Shown piece by piece: positions 1 to 8,151 of a stretch of 64,000 nucleotides of DNA. A program made the position numbers and the translations under genes. The stretch's first letter is position 1. Each line of letters starts with the position of its first letter. Origin of the DNA: CALBPI01 sp038524795 (GTDB lineage Bacteria; Pseudomonadota; Gammaproteobacteria; Steroidobacterales; Woeseiaceae); NCBI GenBank assembly GCA_038524795.1, contig JBCBIJ010000008.1:186001-250000 (forward strand). The letters run 5' to 3'. The notes under the pieces are model-generated. The model was not told the origin of the DNA. It ran no database searches and was given only the letters and a program-made list of their open reading frames with translations.

Positions 1-1
1 G

Positions 2-970
2 TACCTCGAGTCCGCAGCGACATCGTTCCAGGCCGCACACTCGCGGTTCTCGTTGAACATGTCACACGAGAGCATCCGGACCGTGCTCGAGTTCGACTTC
101 ATTGATGGCGAAGACGGCTTTACGAATCAGACGGCCATCCAGGCGCAAGGCGCCCGACTGCGACTGGCTACGCTCTACTTCGATCTCACCGAAGACCTTA
201 CGATCTTCGCCGGACAGAAGTGGACGACGGCTGCGGGCATCAAGTCGAACGGCAGCTACAACTGGATTGGTAACGGCTACCGCGCCGGTAATTCGGGCTT
301 CCTCGCCATGGAAGCGGGTGCGACCTACAAGCAGGACGACTGGACATTCACCGGCGCCCTCACGGGTCGCGGCCGTAACAACTCGGCAACCGGTATCAAC
401 GCCAATGAACTGGGCGGCGTGCCGGGCATCGCCGTGGACCTCAACTACAAGTTCAACGGCCACACGGTTGGCGTTGCGGGCCACATGTCGCAGGTCAACT
501 TCGAGGACGAGCCGGGCTTTGTCAGTGGTGACGACCAGGACGCCAACATCTTCAAGATCTACACGACGCTGAAGTTCGGCTGGGTCACGGTGGCCGCCGA
601 GGTCTACACGGGCGAGGCACTCAACAACCAGAACGCGCTGGGTATCGCGCCCGCAACGAGCCTGAGCGGCGGCGTGGTTCGCGAAAGCTTCGGCGAGTCA
701 GGCTTTTTCACTTACGTGAACTGGGACATCAAGCCCGGACACAATCTCAAGGCCGGTTACGCCACGGCATCCGTCGATTCGGGCGATGAGGACCGCCTGG
801 GCCTGACCGACCTCTCGAAGAACACAAGCATCTACGTGAACTACGGCTACAAGGTTCGCGACAGCCTGACGCTGTTTGCACAACTGACCCACTTCGACAC
901 CGAGTTCGGCGTGGATTCCGAGAGCTTCTCAGCCACCGAAGCGCGTGCGGGTCTTTTGTTCCGGTTCTAA
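2..970 (+). CDS. Outer-membrane porin, DcaP/porin-like (5' end missing)
   Basis: The reading frame is open to the left edge, so the N-terminus and signal peptide lie outside the window; the TTG at 53 is only the first start-like codon inside. The product is a predicted beta-barrel: alternating short amphipathic strands (for example SLTLFAQLTHF near the end), many Tyr/Trp girdle residues, and a C-terminal Arg-Phe, the Phe being the usual BAM recognition residue. The length and the 'YFDLTEDLTIFAGQKW' region resemble DcaP-like and other general porins. It would allow diffusion of small solutes across the outer membrane; the substrate cannot be told. Barrel and outer-membrane location are confident, the exact family less so. 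Confidence 0.75.
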   Translation, partial: YLESAATSFQAAHSRFSLNMSHESIRTVLEFDFIDGEDGFTNQTAIQAQGARLRLATLYFDLTEDLTIFAGQKWTTAAGIKSNGSYNWIGNGYRAGNSGFLAMEAGATYKQDDWTFTGALTGRGRNNSATGINANELGGVPGIAVDLNYKFNGHTVGVAGHMSQVNFEDEPGFVSGDDQDANIFKIYTTLKFGWVTVAAEVYTGEALNNQNALGIAPATSLSGGVVRESFGESGFFTYVNWDIKPGHNLKAGYATASVDSGDEDRLGLTDLSKNTSIYVNYGYKVRDSLTLFAQLTHFDTEFGVDSESFSATEARAGLLFRF

Positions 971-981
971 GGGCCGATTGT

Positions 982-1040
982 GCCGCTACGTGCGTCCCGC
1001 CCCCGGTCCCCCAAGGTGGAACACAGGCGCACGTGGCGGC
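982..1040. repeat. Long inverted repeat between porin and downstream gene
   Basis: Arms 982-994 and 1028-1040 are 13 nt each and complementary apart from one position that becomes a U-G wobble in RNA. The loop is 33 nt. There is no T-run after it, so it is not a classical intrinsic terminator; it may still end or stabilise the porin transcript. Confidence 0.55.
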
Positions 1041-1060
1041 GTTTCCGGTAGGCTCGGGGT

Positions 1061-2908
1061 ATGAACGAGCTCGCCGAGATCTCGGACTTCCTGGGGGCGC
1101 TGCCACCCTTTGACACACTCGATGATGCCGCGCTGGCCCGTGCAGCCGGGGCCGTCGAGATCGCCTACTACCGGAGCGACGCCGAGATCATCGCCGCAGG
1201 CGGCGACAACGACCGGTTCTTTGTCGTGCGCAGTGGCGCCGTGGAATTGCGCGATGCGGACGGCGACCTAAGCCTGCGTGTCGGTGAGGGCGAATTTTTC
1301 GGCTTCCCCGCCATCATGCGCCAACGCCCCGCCCGACGCAGCGCCGCGGCACTCGAGGACACGCTCGTCTACACCTTGCCCGGTGAGCTGTTCCGATCAC
1401 TACGGCAAGCGGCCGCAGCCTTCGACACCTTCTTCATCAACGCGCTCTCGGACCGTCTGCTGCTGGGCGCAGCGTCGGGCAACACAAGCTTTCGCCACGA
1501 GCTCGCGACTGCCGTGGGCGATCTCGTCAAGCGTGCGCCCGTTACCATTCCCGTTACGGCCACCATTCGCGGGACAGCGGAGCACATGGTGGCCGAGCGC
1601 GTGTCGGCGATGCTCGTGACCGACGCGGCGGGGGCTGTCGCTGGGATCGTCACGGACCGTGACATCCGGAGCCGCGTCGTCGCCGCGGGGCGCGATCCGC
1701 AGGCACCCGTGTCGGACATCATGACCCCGGGCCCCATCACACTCGATGCAGACGCACACGCGTTCGAAGCCGCATTGACGATGATGCAGCACCACATCCA
1801 CCACGTACCCGTCACGCGCGACGGCGCACCCATCGGCATGGTGTCGCGCAGCGATTTTATGCGGCTCGAAACCGAGCACCCGCTCTACCTCGTGGCCGAC
1901 CTGGGACGGCAGCCCTCGGCCGAAGGCCTGCGTCAGGTTTGTGAGCGTTTGCCCGAAGTCATTGCGCAGCAGATCGATGGCGGCGCGACAGGCCAGCAAC
2001 TCGGTCGCTTCATCACCACGGTCACGGACAGCGTGACCCGTCAGCTCATCCGTATCGGCGAGGCCGAGCTCGGCCCGGCACCCTGCGACTTCGCCTGGGT
2101 CGCCCTGGGATCCCAGGGTCGCGGCGAGCAGTCGGCCAAGAGCGACCAGGACAATGCTTTGGTGCTGGCCGAAGCCGTGGACGCCGACGGCGACGCCTGG
2201 TTTGCGGCACTGGCGAAAATCGTCAATGACGGACTCAACGACTGCGGCTACGTCTACTGCCCCGGCGAGGTGATGGCCAGCAATCCGAAATGGCGCCAGC
2301 CGCTTACGCAGTGGCACGACTACTTCCACATCTGGATCACGGTGCCCGAACAAAAGGCGCTCATGCACGCCAACATCTTCTTCGACCTGCGCGCTGTGGC
2401 CGGCAACGCGCAACTTGTTGAATCACTCAAGTCCGGCATCGCGACATCGGCGCGGGGCAACGAGTTATTCCTCGCGCTCATGGCCAAGAACGCCATGACC
2501 TGGCAACCGCCACTCGGGCTCTTCCGTCAATTTGTCGTTGAACGTGGCGGCGAGCACAACCACGAGCTCGACCTCAAGCACCGCGGCATCATGCCCATTG
2601 TCGAGATCGCTCGCATTCGCTCGCTGGCAGCGGGCGTGGTGCGCATCGGGACCCGCAACCGCCTGCGCGCCGCGGGCGAGGCCGGCGAGCTGAACAAGGC
2701 CGATGCCGACAACCTTATCGATGCACTCGACTTCATCGAGCAGCTGCGCATCGACAACCAAAGCACGCAGATGCGGCGCGGCGAGGCCCCCGACAACTAT
2801 GTCGACCCCGCCATGTTGTCACGCCTGCACCGCCAGAATCTCAAGGCCGCGTTCAGCCAGGTGCGCACGAGCCAGCAGGCGCTTCTGAACCGATTCCACA
2901 TCGCGTGA
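1061..2908 (+). CDS. cNMP-binding / CBS / DUF294 putative nucleotidyltransferase
   Basis: Four-part signalling protein of 615 residues. A cyclic-nucleotide-binding-like fold (about 15-130, 'FFVVRSGAVELRD') is followed by a CBS pair (about 160-275, 'AGIVTDRDIRSRV' and 'IGMVSRSDFMRLE'), a DUF294 nucleotidyltransferase domain (about 310-440) with 'GSQGRGEQSAKSDQDNAL', resembling the GS...D.D signature of GlnD-type enzymes, and the DUF294 C-terminal helical domain. The family is known to sit with acetate-type sodium:solute symporters and a DnaQ-like exonuclease; here only the exonuclease follows, overlapping by 4 nt (GTGA). Target and ligands are unknown. ATG at 1061 chosen. Confidence 0.85.
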   Translation: MNELAEISDFLGALPPFDTLDDAALARAAGAVEIAYYRSDAEIIAAGGDNDRFFVVRSGAVELRDADGDLSLRVGEGEFFGFPAIMRQRPARRSAAALEDTLVYTLPGELFRSLRQAAAAFDTFFINALSDRLLLGAASGNTSFRHELATAVGDLVKRAPVTIPVTATIRGTAEHMVAERVSAMLVTDAAGAVAGIVTDRDIRSRVVAAGRDPQAPVSDIMTPGPITLDADAHAFEAALTMMQHHIHHVPVTRDGAPIGMVSRSDFMRLETEHPLYLVADLGRQPSAEGLRQVCERLPEVIAQQIDGGATGQQLGRFITTVTDSVTRQLIRIGEAELGPAPCDFAWVALGSQGRGEQSAKSDQDNALVLAEAVDADGDAWFAALAKIVNDGLNDCGYVYCPGEVMASNPKWRQPLTQWHDYFHIWITVPEQKALMHANIFFDLRAVAGNAQLVESLKSGIATSARGNELFLALMAKNAMTWQPPLGLFRQFVVERGGEHNHELDLKHRGIMPIVEIARIRSLAAGVVRIGTRNRLRAAGEAGELNKADADNLIDALDFIEQLRIDNQSTQMRRGEAPDNYVDPAMLSRLHRQNLKAAFSQVRTSQQALLNRFHIA

Positions 2909-3582
2909 AGCGCTGGCGCCTGCAACGGCGACGCCGCAAGGTCGCACAATCGGCACCCGCACCGATGGCCGAGCTTGCCCGCGCGCCGCTGCCCGACGCG
3001 CACGCCCGCGCGGGCGACGTCACGTTCGTGTGTCTGGATATCGAAACCAGCGGGCTCGACGTGCAGGCGGCCGAGCTCCTGAGCGTGGGTTGGGTAGAAG
3101 TCCGGGAAGGGCGTATTCCTGCCAACTCCGCACGCTGCCTCCTGGCGCAGCCGGACGGCGAAGTGGGCGAGAGCGCCACGGTCCACGGGCTCACCGACAC
3201 GGCCGTGTCACGCGGGCAGCCGCTCGACGCCGTGATCGATGCCGTGGTCGCGGCGCTCACGGGGCGCGTGCTCGTGGTGCACCACGCGGGGCTCGACAAG
3301 GCACTGCTCGACCGACTCTGCCGAACACGCTACGGCCATGCGCTGCCCGTCCCGGTTCTCGACACTCTGGCGCTCGCGCACGCCAGGCGGCAACGCCAAC
3401 ACCACGTGGCGGGCGCGGGTTCCCTGCGACTGCCCGACCTGCGCGCTGACTACGGCCTGCCCCGCTACCAGGCGCACGACTGTCTCGTCGACGCACTAGC
3501 GACCGCGGAGCTTTTGCTGGCCATGCTCGCGCACGACGGCCGTGGTCCCGACACCCCGATCTGGCCCTGGCTCACGTTGTGA
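2905..3582 (+). CDS. DEDDh 3'-5' exonuclease (DnaQ/PolC epsilon-like)
   Basis: 225-residue exonuclease. The ExoI motif is 'CLDIETSGLD' (catalytic D-x-E), ExoII is around 'HHAGLDKALL', and ExoIIIepsilon is 'HDCLVDALATAELL' with the His and Asp of the DEDDh subclass. The start is a GTG whose last two bases form the upstream TGA stop (GTGA overlap), so translation is coupled to the cNMP/CBS/DUF294 gene. The Arg/Lys-rich N-terminus (KRWRLQRRRRK) is unusual. It is not the replicative epsilon subunit by context; co-transcription with DUF294 proteins is a recurring arrangement of unknown purpose. Confidence 0.85.
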   Translation: MKRWRLQRRRRKVAQSAPAPMAELARAPLPDAHARAGDVTFVCLDIETSGLDVQAAELLSVGWVEVREGRIPANSARCLLAQPDGEVGESATVHGLTDTAVSRGQPLDAVIDAVVAALTGRVLVVHHAGLDKALLDRLCRTRYGHALPVPVLDTLALAHARRQRQHHVAGAGSLRLPDLRADYGLPRYQAHDCLVDALATAELLLAMLAHDGRGPDTPIWPWLTL

Positions 3583-3654
3583 CGCTGGTCACAGAACGGC
3601 GCTTGCGAGCCGATTTACCATAAAGTTCGTCAAGGGACTGCCGCTGGGACCGTC

Positions 3655-3828
3655 ATGGACGACGCAAACCACATCGGCGATACGATTCGCCTCCCGCGCC
3701 CCAAGATCGAAATGAACGATCTGGGCCACACGGTATGGACGGGGGATGTGCCCGAAGCTGACTTTGAGCTCGAGGCACCTGAGGTATCCACCGACCCCTA
3801 CAACAGCATGCCGCTGCAGGTCTACTGA
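3655..3828 (+). CDS. Small hypothetical protein (57 aa)
   Basis: ATG at 3655 to TGA at 3828 encodes 57 residues containing 'KIEMNDLGHTVWTG' and ending 'DPYNSMPLQVY'. It fills most of the otherwise empty gap between two convergent genes and stops 4 nt before the monooxygenase stop. Composition is acidic (many D/E) with no membrane segment or Cys. The N-[DS]-L-G-x-[TN]-VW pattern resembles, from memory only, short conserved gammaproteobacterial proteins. No strong Shine-Dalgarno is present (GGGAC upstream at best). Function unknown. Confidence 0.5.
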   Translation: MDDANHIGDTIRLPRPKIEMNDLGHTVWTGDVPEADFELEAPEVSTDPYNSMPLQVY

Positions 3829-3832
3829 GCGG

Positions 3833-5341
3833 TCAGGCGACGGCTGACGCCCGTTCGGGCACGCGCTCAAACGCGAGCGCGCCGTCATCGATGCGCGCGT
3901 AGCGAAACGCGCGTAAGTCCAGAAAGTAGTTTTGATTCACGGTCCAGGGCGCCGTGCCGGTTTGCTTGGGCAGTCGATCGGCCGCGCGCGCGATGTACCC
4001 TGAGTCGAGGTCGATAAACGGCCGGTACGGACCGGCACCTGAATACTCGGGCGTCACCACGTCGAAACCGTACCGGTCCATGTGCGCGAGCAGGCGCACC
4101 ACCCAGCGCGCGATGAGCTCGCACTTCAAGGTCCAGGACGCATTTGTGTAACCCATGGTCAGAGCCAGGTTGGGCAACCCCGACAGCATGGCCCCCTTGT
4201 AGGTCACGCGGCTGTTGGCCGATATCGGTTCGCCATCGACGTGCAGCTTGGCGCCACCTGCCACGAGTAGTGACAGCCCCGTCGCTGTGATGACGGTATC
4301 GGCAACCACCTTCTCACCCGACGCCATGCGCAGGCCGTCGGATTCAAAGCGCGCGATCTGGTCGGTGACCATCTCCACCTGGCCCGCCTTGATGGCCTCG
4401 AAGAAATCTCCGTCGGGCGCGAGGCACAGACGCTGGTCCCAGGGATCGTATGGCGGGCGAAAGTGCCTGTCGACATCAAGCCGGTCGCCAACTTCCGCGC
4501 GGATATGCTTCAAAATATTGTTGCGCACGAAATTGGGCTTCCAGCGCGACAGGTTGAACGTGAACATCGTGTATAGGATGTTCTTCCAACGCGTCAGAAA
4601 GTGTGCCGCGCGTGCACCAAACACCTTATGCATGAAGCGGCTGATCGCATCGCGCGCGGGCATCACGGCGATGTAGCTCGGCGTACGCTGCACCATGGTC
4701 ACCTGCGCGCCGCGCTGCGCGAGCTCAGGTACAAGCGTCACGGCCGTCGCCCCGCTGCCGATGACGGCAACGCGCTGACCTTTGAGGTCGAGGTCTTCCG
4801 GCCACTGTTGTGGGTGAATGACCTGGCCTTCGTAGTCATCAAAACCTTCAAACTCTGGCAGATGGCCCGCCGAGTAGCGGTAGTAGCCCGTACACATCAT
4901 GAGAAAGCGACAACGAATCTCGATCGCGCCACCGTTCACCATCACCGTGAGGCGCCAGCGTCGCATCGCGCTGTCCCAGTTCGCCGAGGTCATGCGGTGA
5001 CCAAAACGGATCAGCTTGTCGAGTCCGGCCTCGGCCGCCGTTTCGCGGATGTACTCGCGAATGCTCGGGCCGTCGGCGATCGACTGTTCACGAATCCAGG
5101 GGCGGAAGGCGAAACCCAACGTCGGCATGTCCGAGTCAGAACGGATGCCTGGGTAGCGGAACAGGTCCCAGGTGCCGCCCATGGCCTCGCGCGCCTCGAG
5201 AATGGCGATGTCGGCCGATGGCCGCGACCGCGTCAGGTGCCAAGCCGCACAGATTCCCGACAGCCCTGCACCCACGACCACGATGTCGTGATCGAGCACA
5301 GAGGCCTGCACCGCGTCGTCTTGTGGCGTTCCGTCGAGCAT
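3833..5341 (-). CDS. Flavin-containing / Baeyer-Villiger-type monooxygenase
   Basis: 502-residue FAD/NADPH monooxygenase. FAD-binding GxGxxG is 'VVVGAGLSGI' (residues about 21-30), followed by 'GGTWDLFRYPGIRSDSDM', typical of class B flavoprotein monooxygenases. The fingerprint FxGxxxHxxxW(P/D) appears as 'YEGQVIHPQQWP', with Tyr for Phe. The NADPH Rossmann motif is 'VAVIGSGATAV'. Such enzymes insert oxygen into ketones or oxygenate N/S atoms; the substrate is unknown. It is a single gene, divergent from the molybdoenzyme gene across about 110 bp. ATG at 5341. Confidence 0.88.
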   Translation of the reverse strand: MLDGTPQDDAVQASVLDHDIVVVGAGLSGICAAWHLTRSRPSADIAILEAREAMGGTWDLFRYPGIRSDSDMPTLGFAFRPWIREQSIADGPSIREYIRETAAEAGLDKLIRFGHRMTSANWDSAMRRWRLTVMVNGGAIEIRCRFLMMCTGYYRYSAGHLPEFEGFDDYEGQVIHPQQWPEDLDLKGQRVAVIGSGATAVTLVPELAQRGAQVTMVQRTPSYIAVMPARDAISRFMHKVFGARAAHFLTRWKNILYTMFTFNLSRWKPNFVRNNILKHIRAEVGDRLDVDRHFRPPYDPWDQRLCLAPDGDFFEAIKAGQVEMVTDQIARFESDGLRMASGEKVVADTVITATGLSLLVAGGAKLHVDGEPISANSRVTYKGAMLSGLPNLALTMGYTNASWTLKCELIARWVVRLLAHMDRYGFDVVTPEYSGAGPYRPFIDLDSGYIARAADRLPKQTGTAPWTVNQNYFLDLRAFRYARIDDGALAFERVPERASAVA

Positions 5342-5451
5342 GGGACTGGGGGTGTTAAATCGAGTCGGTCATTATAGCGTCAGCCGGCGCCAGACACTGC
5401 GCCGTGGGTCCTGCGTTACCATAAGGGCCATCCGGGTTCGGAGCCTTGTGC

Positions 5452-7629
5452 ATGCCACGTGAGACGGTCGGTGGCGGCCTGAAGAAAGTGCTCTACACGC
5501 TGCGCACCGCGCAGCGCATCGGTCTCGCGCGCACGGGCAAGGCGCTTAGGTCGAACAACGCCTGCAAAGCCTGCGCCTACGGCATGGGCGGTCAGGCGGG
5601 CGGTATGACCAATGAGCTTGGCGAATTCCCCTCTGTCTGCAACAAGAGCGTGCAGGCTCAGTCGACGGACATCCAGCCGGCCATCCCCGAGGCGGTGTTC
5701 AGCCACCCGATCACCGAGCTTTCCGATCTCACGCCGCACGAACTCGAACACCTGGGGCGGCTGGCGACGCCGTTGCACCGCGCGCCCGGTGCGGACCACT
5801 ACCAGCCTGTCGACTGGGACACGGCACTCGAGATCGCCACAAACAAACTTCGCGCCACGGATCCGGCACGCGCGTTCTTCTATTCCTCGGGTCGCTCGTC
5901 GAACGAGGCGGGTTTCGTGTTTCAGCTGCTGGCGCGCGCCTGGGGCACCAACAACGTCAACAACTGCAGCTACTATTGCCACCAGGCGACCAGTGTCGCG
6001 CTGGGCGCCACAATCGGTACGGGGACGGCCACCGTCGAGCTCGCTGATCTCGATGGGGCCGACACCATCTTCGTGATCGGCGCCAACCCGGCATCGAATC
6101 ACCCTCGCTTCATTCACAAGCTCATGGCCTGTCGCGAGCGCGGCGGGCAGGTCATCGTGATCAATCCCGCGCGCGAGCGCGGCCTCGTAAGATTCGCCGT
6201 CCCGAAGAGCCCGCGGTCGCTGCTAAAAGGCGGGAGCGATATCGCGTCGACCTACGTGCAGCCCCGCGTCGGTGGGGACCTTGCGCTGTTCAAGGGTATC
6301 GCCAAGGCGCTTCTCGAAACGGGCGCGGTCGATACCGGTTTCATCGACGAACACACCTCTGGCTTCGAGGCGTTCGCCGACGATCTGGCGCAGACAGACT
6401 GGGCCACAATTGCTGCAGCGAGTGGTGTCGCCGAAGCGGCGTGTCGCGAGGTCGCAGCGGCCTATGCGGGCGCTACCTCTGCCGTATTCGCCTGGGGCAT
6501 GGGTATGACCCACCACGAGCACGGCTGCGACAATATCGAGTACATCGCCGCACTCGCACTGCTGCGCGGCATGATCGGCCGACCGCATGCCGGCCTGCTA
6601 CCGCTGCGCGGGCATTCCAATGTGCAGGGCATCGGCACGATCGGGGTCAAACCCGTGCTGGCCGAAGACGTGTTCGCGAAACTCGAAGCGACGTTCGGTA
6701 TCACGCTGTCACGCGAAACGGGCTGGGACACCATGGCGGCCATGCAGGCAGCCGCGACCGGCGACGTCGATGCCGCCATCCTCATGGGCGGCAACCTGCT
6801 CGCCGCCAACCCCAACACCACCTGGGCTGAGAACGCACTGGGGCGCATTGGCTTCAGGGTCGCGCTGACCACGACGCTCAACCATTCGCATGTCGCCGGT
6901 CTTGGCGAGGGCGAGGTGCTGGTTCTGCCTGTCACAGCGCGCGATGAGGAGTGGCAGCCGACCACACAGGAATCGATGTTTAACTTCGTGCGGCTGTCGG
7001 ACGGCGGCATCCTACGCCACGCCTCGGTTCGACCCGAGGTCACCATACTGGTCGACTTGGCCACCAAGTTACTGCCCGATTGCCCCATCGACTTTGAGGC
7101 GTTTCGGCAACATCAGCGCATCCGCGAAGCCATCGCGGAAACGGTGCCCGGCATGGGCGCGTTGGCCGACATCGACGTCGCGCGGCGCGAGTTTCACATC
7201 GAGCAACGGCTCATGCACACGCCCACGTTTAGGACGGCTTCAGGCCGTGCCACGTTTCAGGTTCGCGCCCTGCCCGACGTCGATCACGGCGAGCGCTTGT
7301 CGCTGACCACCGTGCGCAGCGAAGGCCAGTTCAATTCGATCATCTACGAGACCCGCGATGCCTATCGCGGCACCGACGAGCGCTGGTGCGTCATGCTCGG
7401 CGACACAGAACTCAAGCGGCACGGGCTGGCACCCGGAGACGTCGTCACGCTCGTCTCCGATCACGGGCGCATGCCCGATGTGACGGTGTACCGACACGAC
7501 CTGCCCGCGGGCTGCGCGATGGCGTATTACCCCGAAGCCAACGTCTTGACGGGCACGGCTGTGGATCCGCGCAGTAAAACACCCGCGTTCAAACACACGG
7601 CGATTCGCATAGAGACGGCGAGCGGTTAG
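5452..7629 (+). CDS. FdhF/YdeP-family molybdopterin oxidoreductase
   Basis: Molybdenum-bis-MGD oxidoreductase of the FdhF/YdeP type, about 725 residues. The N-terminal 'NNACKACAYGMGGQAGGMTNE' has a reduced Cys cluster (CxxC) typical of YdeP proteins. The MGD-binding body includes 'FYSSGRSSNEAGF', 'NNCSYYCHQATSVAL' and 'HSNVQGIGTIG', and a C-terminal MoCo-dinucleotide domain ('LAPGDVVTLVSDHGR'). ATG at 5452 is chosen over TTG at 5446 because GGAG lies 8 nt upstream. YdeP has been linked to acid resistance, but the reaction of the family is unknown. No electron-transfer subunit or MoCo biosynthesis gene is adjacent. It overlaps the convergent DUF7009 stop by 4 nt. Confidence 0.85.
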   Translation: MPRETVGGGLKKVLYTLRTAQRIGLARTGKALRSNNACKACAYGMGGQAGGMTNELGEFPSVCNKSVQAQSTDIQPAIPEAVFSHPITELSDLTPHELEHLGRLATPLHRAPGADHYQPVDWDTALEIATNKLRATDPARAFFYSSGRSSNEAGFVFQLLARAWGTNNVNNCSYYCHQATSVALGATIGTGTATVELADLDGADTIFVIGANPASNHPRFIHKLMACRERGGQVIVINPARERGLVRFAVPKSPRSLLKGGSDIASTYVQPRVGGDLALFKGIAKALLETGAVDTGFIDEHTSGFEAFADDLAQTDWATIAAASGVAEAACREVAAAYAGATSAVFAWGMGMTHHEHGCDNIEYIAALALLRGMIGRPHAGLLPLRGHSNVQGIGTIGVKPVLAEDVFAKLEATFGITLSRETGWDTMAAMQAAATGDVDAAILMGGNLLAANPNTTWAENALGRIGFRVALTTTLNHSHVAGLGEGEVLVLPVTARDEEWQPTTQESMFNFVRLSDGGILRHASVRPEVTILVDLATKLLPDCPIDFEAFRQHQRIREAIAETVPGMGALADIDVARREFHIEQRLMHTPTFRTASGRATFQVRALPDVDHGERLSLTTVRSEGQFNSIIYETRDAYRGTDERWCVMLGDTELKRHGLAPGDVVTLVSDHGRMPDVTVYRHDLPAGCAMAYYPEANVLTGTAVDPRSKTPAFKHTAIRIETASG

Positions 7630-8003
7630 CAGGCAGAGTTGCCCGCATCAGGGTGCGGGAAGCTGTCCGCATCGTCGTTACCGTCACGCGCAGTGAGACA
7701 GGCAAAGTCCTTTTCGATGAGCACGTCGAGCCGGGCGCTGGTGCCTGCACACTGCAGCGACAGCGACACCGAGTCGCCGCGCGCCCAGTCGCCGAGCGCG
7801 TCGGCCGCAACGCGGACCGTGAGGCCCAAGCCATCGCCGACGACATCGGCAACCGTGTCGTCCGCGCCCTCGAGCCGATAGCGGAACTCGGTGCCGTCGG
7901 GCAAGTGCATGCAGCCCTCTACGGCCTCGCCTTCGGCGATCCGGGAGACCTCGGCCTGCCCAAGGCGCAGGCGCAAACTGTCGTCGCGTATTCGCAGCTT
8001 CAT
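7626..8003 (-). CDS. DUF7009-like small protein
   Basis: 125-residue predicted cytoplasmic protein beginning MKLRIRDDSLRLRLGQAEVS and ending 'CLTARDGNDDADSFPHPDAG..C'. The start pattern and the Cys-rich tail ('FPHPDAGNSAC') recall a small uncharacterised family now called DUF7009; this assignment is from memory. ATG at 8003 gives the family-like N-terminus; the longer frame to 8039 only adds an Arg-rich extension. Its stop overlaps the stop of the convergent molybdoenzyme gene. No function is known. Confidence 0.6.
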   Translation of the reverse strand: MKLRIRDDSLRLRLGQAEVSRIAEGEAVEGCMHLPDGTEFRYRLEGADDTVADVVGDGLGLTVRVAADALGDWARGDSVSLSLQCAGTSARLDVLIEKDFACLTARDGNDDADSFPHPDAGNSAC

Positions 8004-8088
8004 GCGAAGAGTGTTGCCAAGGCGTGCACGCCGGCGCAAGCCGCGTTGGGCTTTTGTGGGATAGACATCGCCGCCGCAACAGACGAAT

Positions 8089-8133
8089 GACAGCGCTGTC
8101 GCTTTTGTCGCGCGAGTAGCCTAAACTTATGTT
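8089..8133 (+). promoter_or_regulatory. LacI-type palindrome and promoter upstream of lacI-family gene
   Basis: A perfect 12-bp palindrome GACAGCGCTGTC (8089-8100) with central CG, as in LacI-family operators, lies just upstream of a sigma70-like promoter TTGTCG-N17-TATGTT (8105-8110 and 8128-8133). The regulator starts at 8152. Probably an autoregulatory operator; no second copy was found by eye. Confidence 0.5.
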
Positions 8134-8151
8134 TGGGGAAGCGTAGAAGTT

